From Parachlamydiales bacterium (lineage in GTDB: Bacteria > Chlamydiota > Chlamydiia > Chlamydiales > SM23-39): a stretch of 5,192 nt of DNA. The stretch is taken from assembly GCA_003151315.1 (NCBI GenBank), contig PLXF01000168.1, positions 1-5,192 of the forward strand. The letters run 5' to 3'. Of this stretch, positions 1 to 5,192 are shown in pieces; position 1 is the first letter of the stretch; each line of letters opens with the position of its first letter. A model generated the notes under the pieces. That model worked only from the letters and a program-made list of their open reading frames with translations. It did not search any database and was not told the DNA's origin. The translations under genes and the position numbers were made by a program.

Positions 1-99
1 TTTGATCAGGCGTAGCCGGCGCGAATCAAAAGGCTGGGATGTTAGCATGGCCGGCGCTTCGCGGTCTTGCCCCTCATCTAATGCAAAGAGACCGGTCAC
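1..99 (-). CDS. Partial unknown protein, N-terminal 33 codons, GTG start
   Basis: This frame is open from a GTG at 99-97 to the edge of the window and begins VTGLFALDEGQDREAP. The other two minus-strand frames in this stretch contain stops. The GTG overlaps the stop of the SLBB gene in a GTGA junction, and an in-frame TAG at 115-117 excludes an earlier start, so GTG is the first possible start. Such an overlap suggests translational coupling to the upstream gene. There is no well-spaced Shine-Dalgarno site: GGAG runs directly into the start codon. The visible residues have no membrane segment and no motif I recognise. SLBB proteins of the ComEA type are often followed by comEC, but nothing here supports that identity. 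Product unknown; 33 open codons alone are modest evidence for a gene. Confidence 0.5.
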   Translation of the reverse strand, partial: MTGLFALDEGQDREAPAMLTSQPFDSRRLRLIK

Positions 100-611
100 T
101 CCAAGTCTCTGACACTAACCCTTTTTAAATGAATCTCCTCACCGGGCAACACCATTCTCCGGCTATTCAAGGGGGTTAAATCAAAATCTTTAGGAAGAGA
201 AATTTTCGATTTTATTTCTAAAACTCTAGAACCTGCCGGCAAGTGAATTTCGATCGGGTCAATCCCCTCGCCTCTAACAACGGCAACAATTTCGTTTAAG
301 CGCGAAATAGTTAGGGAAGTGGGCTCACAGATAGGGTCGCACAAGCGAAGCGCAGCAAGATCAGCAAATTTTTTAGGTTTAACTGTCTGCATAAGTTCAG
401 CTAGGGTACTCCCCTTTTCTACCAAATATCGCCCAGGCTTTGCCACCTCACCCGCCACCTCAACAAGAACGGTCTCTATAAGTTTGTGCACTTCCAGAAT
501 AGACTGCGCCCGAATAGCTGAAATTTTTGAAATAATAACAAGAGATATAAGAAGGGATAAAAAGCCGATGACCAGAATCCACTCAGGGATATTCAGCGTA
601 GGTCGGGTCAT
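96..611 (-). CDS. Membrane-anchored SLBB-domain protein (hypothetical)
   Basis: This is a 171-residue protein. Residues 9-30 form one strongly hydrophobic segment after a short N-terminus with one Arg, followed by K29 and R34, so it is probably a single-pass anchor or uncleaved signal. Residues 49-100 resemble an SLBB (soluble ligand-binding beta-grasp) domain, with VEVAGEVAKPGRY followed by EKGSTLAELM. Residues 109-163 look like a second, weaker copy, with VVRGEG, then LPAGSRVLEI, and ending MVLPGEEIHL. Family knowledge: SLBB domains occur in polysaccharide export proteins and in the N-terminal part of the DNA-uptake protein ComEA. No helix-hairpin-helix follows here, so it is not a complete ComEA, and no polysaccharide export motif is visible. 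The ATG at 611 is the first standard start after a TAG at 630-632, but it has no clear Shine-Dalgarno site and lies just downstream of a hairpin. Its TGA overlaps a GTG of the next frame. Function unknown; domain call moderately sure. Confidence 0.75.
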   Translation of the reverse strand: MTRPTLNIPEWILVIGFLSLLISLVIISKISAIRAQSILEVHKLIETVLVEVAGEVAKPGRYLVEKGSTLAELMQTVKPKKFADLAALRLCDPICEPTSLTISRLNEIVAVVRGEGIDPIEIHLPAGSRVLEIKSKISLPKDFDLTPLNSRRMVLPGEEIHLKRVSVRDLE

Positions 612-622
612 GGATACAACAT

Positions 623-647
623 TCAGGCGCTAGGAACTAGCGCCTGA
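623..647 (-). terminator. Perfect 11-bp hairpin between two genes
   Basis: Bases 623-633 (TCAGGCGCTAG) are the exact reverse complement of 637-647, leaving a 3-base loop. The stem contains seven G-C pairs. It lies 13 bases after the stop of the 363-residue gene and 11 bases before the SLBB ATG, in a 49-base gap. Position and strength fit an intrinsic terminator, but the following bases on the minus strand (AATGTTGTATCC) have no T-run. It may instead be an mRNA-stabilising or attenuating structure in the SLBB leader. Confidence 0.5.
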
Positions 648-660
648 TACATTCTTTGGT

Positions 661-1752
661 TTATACGAGCTGAGGAGACCTTTGGAGGTCAACATCTAGC
701 AATCTAGAAGCTGTCATACCGCTTGAAGCATTATCAAGCTTACCTGTATCTAGAAGAAACTCCTCAACTACTTCCGAGTCGTCAGGCTTCTTTTCGTAGA
801 AGCTGTGCTCACGAGTTGCCTTGTAGAACATAGCGGTGAAGCTAAAGGCTAACTGAACAATACCTATAGCCATCAAAACTGGCGCGACAAAGAGCATCGC
901 TGGAGCCAGCGTCGCTCCTAGGACAAAAGAAAGAATAGCAAAGGTAACTAGAGCGAGAGACGATATTTTCGCAATCAACTTGAATATACTCAAATTTCTT
1001 TTCTCGCGAATAGCCTTCACAACCGTCGGGGGCACCGCAGCCTCTACATCAATCCTGGCCTTTTCATTAACTGCGTTTTCTATCTCTGCCGCTAACTCTG
1101 GCTCCGTCTTTCCAGTGGCCGCTGCCATCACGCGCTCTTCCACTTTTTCCCTTACCCCAGCCTCTATTAATTGAGCCTGAGCTTGAGCCTCTTTAAGCAA
1201 CATGTTGCACGTGCCCACATCGATGCTCACAAATATCGTATCAATAGCAATGGCCACTCCTGCAGCCACGCTACCACCAAAACCAACAGCGGGTGGCAAA
1301 GGGAGTTTGCCATGTTTTGCTACTAATTCAGCAACTTCCGAGCCATCAGAAAGGAAGTAACCAATCTTTTTTCCAATCTTGGCAACATCCGAGACATTGT
1401 GAGGCCTTTCAATCTGAACAAGTTCGCAAGTAGAACCGACAAAAGAAGCGGCAGACAACCACTCTTTTACCGTACCATTCAGGCTTCGGAGACCTTGAAC
1501 TGTAGGATTGGCACCAACGGCAGGGCATAAAACAACAACAGCATCTCCAACGACCTTAACTGCTTTAGTTGAAGCATAAAGCCCACCCAAATCTGAAAAA
1601 ACTCTGCTTATAGTTCCAGCCGCAGAATTGCGAGTAAATTTACCTTTTTCATAAGTCCAATCATCGGAATTAACCTCTAATCGAACTTCAACACCTGTTT
1701 GCCTAACCCATGAACTAAATGGGGGGAAAATTGTCGCGGAAACTGTGTTCAT
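661..1752 (-). CDS. Candidate inclusion membrane (Inc) protein, Cap1-locus
   Basis: This 363-residue protein is not recognised as a named family. Residues 1-150 are mixed and mostly soluble, with a Ser/Thr-containing N-terminus and no signal peptide. Residues 153-182 are Ala/Gly/Val-rich and moderately hydrophobic. Residues 183-240 are rich in Ala, Glu and Gln and are probably helical. Residues 262-283 and 285-310 are two strong hydrophobic segments separated only by a short Ala-Pro turn, followed by a charged cytosolic-type tail (KATREHS, EKKPDDSE). Paired hydrophobic segments with a tight hairpin are the hallmark of chlamydial Inc proteins, which are secreted by type III secretion into the inclusion membrane. 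In C. trachomatis the gene after fmt is CT529 (Cap1), an Inc protein, so the position agrees. The ATG is fixed by an in-frame TGA at 1762-1764 and by a strong GAGG site (1760-1763) seven bases away. It appears to have its own promoter. Homology to Cap1 is inferred, not shown. Confidence 0.7.
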   Translation of the reverse strand: MNTVSATIFPPFSSWVRQTGVEVRLEVNSDDWTYEKGKFTRNSAAGTISRVFSDLGGLYASTKAVKVVGDAVVVLCPAVGANPTVQGLRSLNGTVKEWLSAASFVGSTCELVQIERPHNVSDVAKIGKKIGYFLSDGSEVAELVAKHGKLPLPPAVGFGGSVAAGVAIAIDTIFVSIDVGTCNMLLKEAQAQAQLIEAGVREKVEERVMAAATGKTEPELAAEIENAVNEKARIDVEAAVPPTVVKAIREKRNLSIFKLIAKISSLALVTFAILSFVLGATLAPAMLFVAPVLMAIGIVQLAFSFTAMFYKATREHSFYEKKPDDSEVVEEFLLDTGKLDNASSGMTASRLLDVDLQRSPQLV

Positions 1753-1811
1753 AATATTACCTCAATTTTTTCGTTGGTTTGCCTACATAAGGCTTTAAAA
1801 TTTTCACCTAC

Positions 1812-1840
1812 AGAATAAGAGATGAGCGACTATATGTAAA
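1812..1840 (-). promoter_or_regulatory. Candidate vegetative promoter for the Inc-like gene
   Basis: On the minus strand TTTACA (1835-1840) matches the -35 consensus at 5 of 6 positions. It is followed after exactly 17 bases by TATTCT (1812-1817), which matches the -10 at 4 of 6. This would place the transcript start near 1805, with a leader of about 50 bases ending in the strong GAGG site at 1760-1763. An overlapping alternative -10, TATAGT (1829-1834), is a better hexamer but lacks a good -35. The leader contains a small GCCT/AGGC stem at 1781-1793. Confidence 0.45.
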
Positions 1841-1850
1841 GGGATATATA

Positions 1851-1872
1851 AGAAAAAGTGAAAAACTTTTCT
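1851..1872 (-). terminator. Weak A/T hairpin at the fmt stop
   Basis: On the minus strand AGAAAAGT (1865-1872) can pair with ACTTTTTCT (1851-1859) with one bulged base and a 5-base loop. It overlaps the fmt stop codon and is followed by TTATATAT. Only two of the eight pairs are G-C, so as an intrinsic terminator it is poor. It is listed because the only sizeable gap between two genes in this window follows it and a new promoter lies just downstream. Confidence 0.2.
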
Positions 1873-2794
1873 AGAATTTAGGGGAGGCTTTGAGGCCTCG
1901 GAGCCAATCGACCCCACTCATTATTTTTTTACTTTCGGGCTGCACTTCTAAGAGCTGAACTGAACCTATACCACATTGGATCGTCCCCTCGGCTAAAGAA
2001 AAATGTTTTACAGGGCCTATCTCTGCTGTAGAGACAAGTCTTGTACGGAGAATTTTGAATCGCCTCTTTTCTCCCTCAACCTCGATCCAGCACCAGGCTC
2101 CGGGACGGGGCGATAAGGCGCGAATCTTATTATGAATTTTTTCAGCAGATCCTGACCAATCGATTTCACACTCTTCTGTTTCGATTTTGGGCGCTAGGGT
2201 CACTTTTGTTGTATCTTGCGCGGCAGCTGGAGGGATCCTCTCTTTAAAGGCTTCGATCACCGATAATAGTAACGGTTTCGATAGCTCCCTTAGCTCTTGT
2301 TCCAACTCGCCGAATGTCATTTCTAGAGGGACCGGGATTTTCGCCTCGGCGATCACATCGCCCGCATCGAGCTGTCTAACCATTTTTTGAATGGAAACCC
2401 CGGTCTCTGAGACCCCATCCATAAGACTTCTTTGCATGGGAGCGGCGCCCCTATATAAGGGCAAAAGGCTCGCGTGCACGTTTATGCAGCCAAGAGGGGG
2501 AATGTCAAGTAATTTTTGGGGGAGAATTTGGCCGAATGCGACGACTACGTAAAGAGATGCTCCCAGATTGGCCATCTCTTGTAAAAAATATTCTTGGGAA
2601 CATTTTTCGGGTTGAAAAATGGGTATCGATGCCTCTTTAGCCACTTCACAGACGGGAGAGGGAGCGAGAGCGCCCGAGCGCCCTTTAGGTCGATCGGGCT
2701 GAGTGACCACGGCCACTATTTCCCCCTTTTTGTGGAGGAGGTAGCGGAGGACCGCTGCGGAAAAAAGGGGCGTCCCAAAATAAACGATTTTCAT
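1871..2794 (-). CDS. fmt: Methionyl-tRNA formyltransferase
   Basis: Fmt transfers a formyl group from 10-formyltetrahydrofolate to Met-tRNA(fMet) in the cytosol, giving the initiator tRNA for translation. The protein has 307 residues, close to the usual 310-315. The N-terminal catalytic Rossmann domain opens with MKIVYFGTPLFS. The family core is visible as NVHASLLPLYRGAAP (105-119) and LDAGD (142-146). The catalytic triad reads N105, H107 and D143, corresponding to N108, H110 and D146 in the E. coli enzyme. The C-terminal tRNA-binding domain starts near residue 205 with the IDWSGSAEKI and RPGAW motifs. The start overlaps the lpxA stop as ATGA with no clear Shine-Dalgarno site, so translation is probably coupled to lpxA. 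The lpxA-fmt linkage is a chlamydial feature; functionally fmt is unrelated to lipid A. Identity is certain. Confidence 0.98.
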   Translation of the reverse strand: MKIVYFGTPLFSAAVLRYLLHKKGEIVAVVTQPDRPKGRSGALAPSPVCEVAKEASIPIFQPEKCSQEYFLQEMANLGASLYVVVAFGQILPQKLLDIPPLGCINVHASLLPLYRGAAPMQRSLMDGVSETGVSIQKMVRQLDAGDVIAEAKIPVPLEMTFGELEQELRELSKPLLLSVIEAFKERIPPAAAQDTTKVTLAPKIETEECEIDWSGSAEKIHNKIRALSPRPGAWCWIEVEGEKRRFKILRTRLVSTAEIGPVKHFSLAEGTIQCGIGSVQLLEVQPESKKIMSGVDWLRGLKASPKF

Positions 2795-3630
2795 TCGTCG
2801 AGAAATTCTTCTTCGCCGTCACCATCGACATCTTCGGAACGTTGGGTGACGCCTTGCAGGCCGATAAGGCCTCTTTTAGAACTGCGGCAAAAATGGATCC
2901 AGTGTTGCACCTCTTTATGAGGCTCCACCTCTTTCTCGATGATTTTGATCGCCTCTTCTAGGCGCAAACCCAATCGATACGTGATTTTAAAGGCTTTACT
3001 CAAAGAGGCTCGGACCTCAAGAGGAAAATGGTGCCGCTTTAGACCAATGATATTCAGCCCCCCGAACTTATAGGGGAATCCTCCTCCAATCGTATAGGGA
3101 GGGATATCGCGAGGGACGCGAGAAAAGCCCCCGACCATGGCGTAGCAGCCAATGCGCGAATGCTGGTGAACAGGGGTCATTCCCCCTATAATCGCATTAT
3201 CTTCCACGATTACGTGGCCTGCTAACATCGCGCTATTGGACATGATAACCCCATTGCCGATCTCGCAGTTGTGAGCTACATGGCAATAGGCCATAATGAG
3301 GCAATTATCGCCAATTCGAACCGTGGAGTTTTCTTGACACGATGAATTGATCGTAACAAACTCTCGGATCTCACAGTGTTTCCCGATCACGACGTAGGTC
3401 TTTTCCCCTTTAAACTTCAGATCCTGGGTTTTGGTTCCAATACTGGCGCCCGGATAGATAACCGTTCCCTCGCCGATCGTCGTGTACCCATCGATATAGG
3501 CGTGGGACTTGATCACAACATTGTCTTCTAACGTGACGGTTCCTTTTACAATCGCAAAAGGTTCAATCGTAACATTCTTTCCGATTTTAGCACCGGGCTC
3601 TACGAACGCAAGAGGGTGAATATTAGACAT
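2791..3630 (-). CDS. lpxA: UDP-N-acetylglucosamine acyltransferase
   Basis: LpxA adds an acyl chain from acyl-ACP to the 3-position of UDP-GlcNAc, the first step of lipid A synthesis in the cytoplasm. Residues 1-185 form the left-handed beta-helix of hexapeptide repeats (for example IGKNVT, IGEGTV, IGDNCL, IGNGVI). The catalytic base is H120 in VAHNCEIG (E. coli H125), and H139 and H155 match E. coli H144 and H160 without gaps. G168 matches E. coli G173, the position that sets acyl length, so a roughly C14 chain is expected; Chlamydia is known to use a non-hydroxylated one. The helical C-terminal domain runs to RGLIG at 253-257, where the E. coli protein ends. A further tail of about 22 residues follows and is very acidic (266-279). 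The gene starts 10 bases after the fabZ stop with a weak GGA site, and its stop overlaps the fmt start. Confidence 0.97.
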   Translation of the reverse strand: MSNIHPLAFVEPGAKIGKNVTIEPFAIVKGTVTLEDNVVIKSHAYIDGYTTIGEGTVIYPGASIGTKTQDLKFKGEKTYVVIGKHCEIREFVTINSSCQENSTVRIGDNCLIMAYCHVAHNCEIGNGVIMSNSAMLAGHVIVEDNAIIGGMTPVHQHSRIGCYAMVGGFSRVPRDIPPYTIGGGFPYKFGGLNIIGLKRHHFPLEVRASLSKAFKITYRLGLRLEEAIKIIEKEVEPHKEVQHWIHFCRSSKRGLIGLQGVTQRSEDVDGDGEEEFLDE

Positions 3631-3640
3631 GCGATTCCGT

Positions 3641-4105
3641 TCAAAGTTGTTCTTTACTGATTAAAGCGAAACTCAGTTCGGCTTCTACCGCAATCTGCTC
3701 GCCAATCATAGCTTTTGCTTGGACCTTTCCGCCATTTCCACTGATATGGAGCCCTTTCGCGTACAAATGGAGCACATCTCCGGGTTGCACAGGGCGCCGA
3801 AACTTGGCATTAGTCACATTTAACAAAACGGCAATTTTTTTATCATATCCTTTTTGGTGAACAAGGACGCCTCCCGTTTGCGCTAAAGCCTCCAAAATCA
3901 GGACGCCTGGCATAATAGGAGTTCCAGGAAAATGTCCCTGGAAAAAAGGTTCATTAACCGTGACGTTTTTCAAACCGACGATCTCGTTTTTCTCTAAATC
4001 AATGGAGAGGATCCGATCGACGAGTAAGAAGGGGTATCGGTGCGGCAAGATTTGTTCGATTTCTTTCGCCCTAAAAACAAAGGCACGGGGGGGTAGGTCT
4101 CCCAT
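3641..4105 (-). CDS. fabZ: 3-hydroxyacyl-ACP dehydratase FabZ
   Basis: FabZ dehydrates 3-hydroxyacyl-ACP to trans-2-enoyl-ACP in type II fatty acid synthesis. It has 154 residues, the normal length, and a single hot-dog fold. The N-terminal signature ILPHRYPFLLVDRI lies at 19-32. The active site is visible as GHFPGTPIMPGVLILEALAQ (57-76), with catalytic H58 and E72. The ATG overlaps the lpxC stop by one base (TAATG). A GGGAG site at 4114-4118 lies inside the end of lpxC at suitable spacing, so the start is well supported. Its place between lpxC and lpxA fits a shared acyl-ACP pool: (3-hydroxy)acyl-ACP can go to phospholipid or to lipid A. It is distinguished from FabA by the short length and the Glu in place of Asp in the active site. 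Confidence 0.97.
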   Translation of the reverse strand: MGDLPPRAFVFRAKEIEQILPHRYPFLLVDRILSIDLEKNEIVGLKNVTVNEPFFQGHFPGTPIMPGVLILEALAQTGGVLVHQKGYDKKIAVLLNVTNAKFRRPVQPGDVLHLYAKGLHISGNGGKVQAKAMIGEQIAVEAELSFALISKEQL

Positions 4106-4995
4106 TAGTGATTCTCCCGATAAGGGTTGGATGCAACTTCTTCTTCTGATGTGCCCATTTGGGCAATTGTTTTCGCAAAGGCCAAATTGCTGGAGTGGCC
4201 GGAGCGGATAGCGATTATGTGAGCCTGAAGGGACGCGCCGATAAGGGACAGATCTCCTAGGAGATCTAATACCTTGTGCCGAACCATCTCATCGGGGAAA
4301 CGGGCCCCTTCGACGTTCATAATCTGGTCGTTTTGGATCACAAGGGCATTACTCAAACCGCCTCCCCTCAACAACCCTTTTTCAATAAAAGGGGCGATCT
4401 CTTCGTAGAGAGAAAAGGTGCGGCATGGAGCGATTTCTTGTTTATAGAGATCGGAATCCAATAAAAAAGTGTAATATTGGGAACCGATGATTTTTGATTG
4501 GGGATAGTGCAGCGTGTAACTGATCCGAAATTCGGGAGAAGGGAGGGCGACAAGGTGCACCTCTTTGTCTGACCAAAAAACGGGTCTGTCTATCGTCAGA
4601 AGCCGTTTCATCCGATCTTGGATCTCGATTTCCCCCTCTTCGATCGCTCGAACAAAGAGCAAAGAGCTCCCATCTCCTGAGGGGATCTCGGGACCCGCTA
4701 ATTCGATCCGCAAATTATCAATTCCAAAGGCAGCGAGGGCCGATAAAAGGTGTTCGACCATCTGCACCGTAGCAGAGCCCGAAGCGAGCTTCGTGCAGCG
4801 GGGCCATTCTTGAACCGATTCAAGTCGCGCCGGTATGGTGGGCTGACCGGGTAAATCGGTTCTTTGAAAAACGATCCCCGTATCAATAGGCGCGGGGCAA
4901 AGAGTCATAGAAACGTGTTGGCCAGAAAAAAGGCCAACACCGGAAAGAGATACTTTTCTCTTTACTGTTTTCTGACAGAGATTAGATTCGTTCAA
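4105..4995 (-). CDS. lpxC: UDP-3-O-acyl-N-acetylglucosamine deacetylase
   Basis: LpxC is the zinc enzyme that deacetylates UDP-3-O-acyl-GlcNAc, the committed step of lipid A synthesis. It has 296 residues, close to the usual 300. The N-terminal QKTVKRKVSLSGVGLFSG matches the family opening. The catalytic and metal residues are all present: E81 and H82 in MVEHLLSAL, H240 and D244 in RHKVLDLLGD, and H267 in SGHSSN, corresponding to E78, H79, H238, D242 and H265 of E. coli. The start is TTG at 4995-4993: an in-frame TGA lies at 4999-5001, a GAGG site sits six bases upstream, and the first in-frame ATG would be residue 30, removing conserved sequence. It heads a tight lpxC-fabZ-lpxA-fmt unit. The ribosome binding site is buried in a stem-loop. 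Confidence 0.97.
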   Translation of the reverse strand: MNESNLCQKTVKRKVSLSGVGLFSGQHVSMTLCPAPIDTGIVFQRTDLPGQPTIPARLESVQEWPRCTKLASGSATVQMVEHLLSALAAFGIDNLRIELAGPEIPSGDGSSLLFVRAIEEGEIEIQDRMKRLLTIDRPVFWSDKEVHLVALPSPEFRISYTLHYPQSKIIGSQYYTFLLDSDLYKQEIAPCRTFSLYEEIAPFIEKGLLRGGGLSNALVIQNDQIMNVEGARFPDEMVRHKVLDLLGDLSLIGASLQAHIIAIRSGHSSNLAFAKTIAQMGTSEEEVASNPYRENH

Positions 4996-5018
4996 TTTTC
5001 ACCTCGAGAGGGTGAAAA
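4996..5018 (-). promoter_or_regulatory. Stem-loop enclosing the lpxC ribosome binding site
   Basis: In the lpxC transcript, TTTTCACC (5011-5018) pairs perfectly over 8 bp with GGTGAAAA (4996-5003), leaving a 7-base loop. The Shine-Dalgarno GAGG (positions 5005-5002) has its two G residues in the stem and its GA in the loop, and the TTG start follows the stem immediately. With three G-C and five A-U pairs the helix is of moderate strength. The likely effect is reduced or conditional ribosome access. A role in control of LpxC level is inference. Confidence 0.55.
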
Positions 5019-5038
5019 GCGCTTTGGGCGATCATCGA

Positions 5039-5068
5039 TATATAGCTTCAGGGTTGACTAACTGAAAA
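5039..5068 (-). promoter_or_regulatory. Weak candidate promoter of the lpxC operon
   Basis: On the minus strand TTTTCA (5063-5068) and TATATA (5039-5044) each match the vegetative hexamers at 4 of 6, with an 18-base spacer. Transcription would start near 5032, giving a leader of about 36 bases that still includes the whole ribosome-site hairpin. The alternative, TATACC at 5167-5172, would have its -35 at or beyond the window edge. The true start is undecided. Confidence 0.3.
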
Positions 5069-5100
5069 AGGTAGCCGAGCCGCTAAATTTAGAGCAACTT

Positions 5101-5126
5101 TTTCTTCTCGATCGGGCGAAAAGAAA
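5101..5126 (-). other. Imperfect 10-bp hairpin upstream of lpxC
   Basis: Bases 5101-5110 (TTTCTTCTCG) pair with 5117-5126 (CGAAAAGAAA) around a 6-base loop; in the minus-strand RNA the one mismatch becomes a G-U pair. No T-run follows on either strand, so it is a poor intrinsic terminator. It could mark the end of the gene beyond the window or be part of a longer lpxC leader if transcription starts upstream. The rest of 5019-5192 contains nothing else I can support. Confidence 0.3.
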
Positions 5127-5192
5127 CCAATCAGCAAGGACTTAAGGCTAACAAATCTAATTTTTAGGTATACTACAATCGGTCAATAACTT

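Noticed and set aside
15..57. GCCGGCGC repeated at 15-22 and 50-57
   Set aside because: An 8-base GC-rich repeat inside an open frame is expected by chance and has no further copies.
319..633. Plus-strand open frame of 104 codons
   Set aside because: It lies opposite the SLBB gene, has no ribosome site and reads as low-complexity Ser/Arg-rich shadow sequence.
677..690. Small 5-bp stem GACCT/AGGTC near the end of the Inc-like gene
   Set aside because: It is short, lies within the coding region and has no T-run; not distinguishable from chance.
2594..2920. Plus-strand open frame of 108 codons across the lpxA/fmt junction
   Set aside because: It is antisense to two certain genes and shows no domain or ribosome site.
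5016..5025. 10-base palindrome AAAGCGCTTT
   Set aside because: It overlaps the ribosome-site hairpin, has no second copy and matches no known operator.
4864..5061. Plus-strand open frame of 65 codons over the lpxC start
   Set aside because: It is mostly antisense to lpxC and its leader, is basic and unstructured, and has no recognisable motif.
5167..5186. TTGACC (5181-5186) and TATACC (5167-5172) as a promoter pair
   Set aside because: The spacer is only 8 bases, too short for a vegetative promoter; TATACC could still pair with a -35 beyond the window.
5157..5192. Minus-strand open codons ending in TAG, possible tail of an upstream gene (lnt in Chlamydia)
   Set aside because: Eleven codons are too few to recognise; the other frames also stop quickly, so the upstream gene may end outside the window.

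Overview
The window reads as a bacterial chromosome segment in which every supported gene lies on the minus strand. In transcription order, from high to low coordinates, it holds lpxC, fabZ, lpxA and fmt, then a bitopic hydrophobic protein, a small membrane-anchored SLBB-type protein, and the first codons of a gene that leaves the window at base 1. The order lpxC-fabZ-lpxA-fmt matches the chlamydial arrangement (C. trachomatis CT533-CT530), so the source is most likely a member of the Chlamydiales. The proteins look typical of the families but are not recognised as those of a named species. The unfamiliar genes after fmt suggest an environmental (amoeba-associated) chlamydia rather than a classical pathogen. 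This assignment is an inference from synteny and protein similarity recalled without a search.

Bases 4996-5192 are the leader of the lpxC operon. They carry one imperfect hairpin, a weak promoter candidate, and a stem-loop that buries the lpxC ribosome binding site directly before a TTG start codon. Bases 2791-4995 are three tightly packed genes, with a 1-base overlap (lpxC/fabZ) and a 10-base gap (fabZ/lpxA). lpxA overlaps fmt by 4 bases (ATGA), and fmt runs on to 1871. LpxA and LpxC carry out the first two steps of lipid A synthesis. FabZ competes with or feeds the same acyl-ACP pool. Fmt formylates the initiator tRNA.

Bases 1753-1870 form the one real intergenic gap inside the gene string. 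It holds a poor terminator-like hairpin for fmt, a plausible vegetative promoter and a strong Shine-Dalgarno site. These drive a 363-residue protein (661-1752) whose C-terminal half carries two adjacent hydrophobic segments, the bilobed signature of chlamydial inclusion membrane (Inc) proteins. It sits where Chlamydia carries the Inc protein Cap1 (CT529), directly downstream of fmt. After it come an 11-bp hairpin (623-647), the SLBB protein (96-611), and a GTGA-coupled partial reading frame (1-99).

No rRNA, tRNA, CRISPR array, insertion sequence or attachment site was seen. The most interesting points are the candidate Inc protein at the Cap1 locus and the occluded lpxC ribosome binding site. 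I see no evidence for a wholly new multi-gene system.
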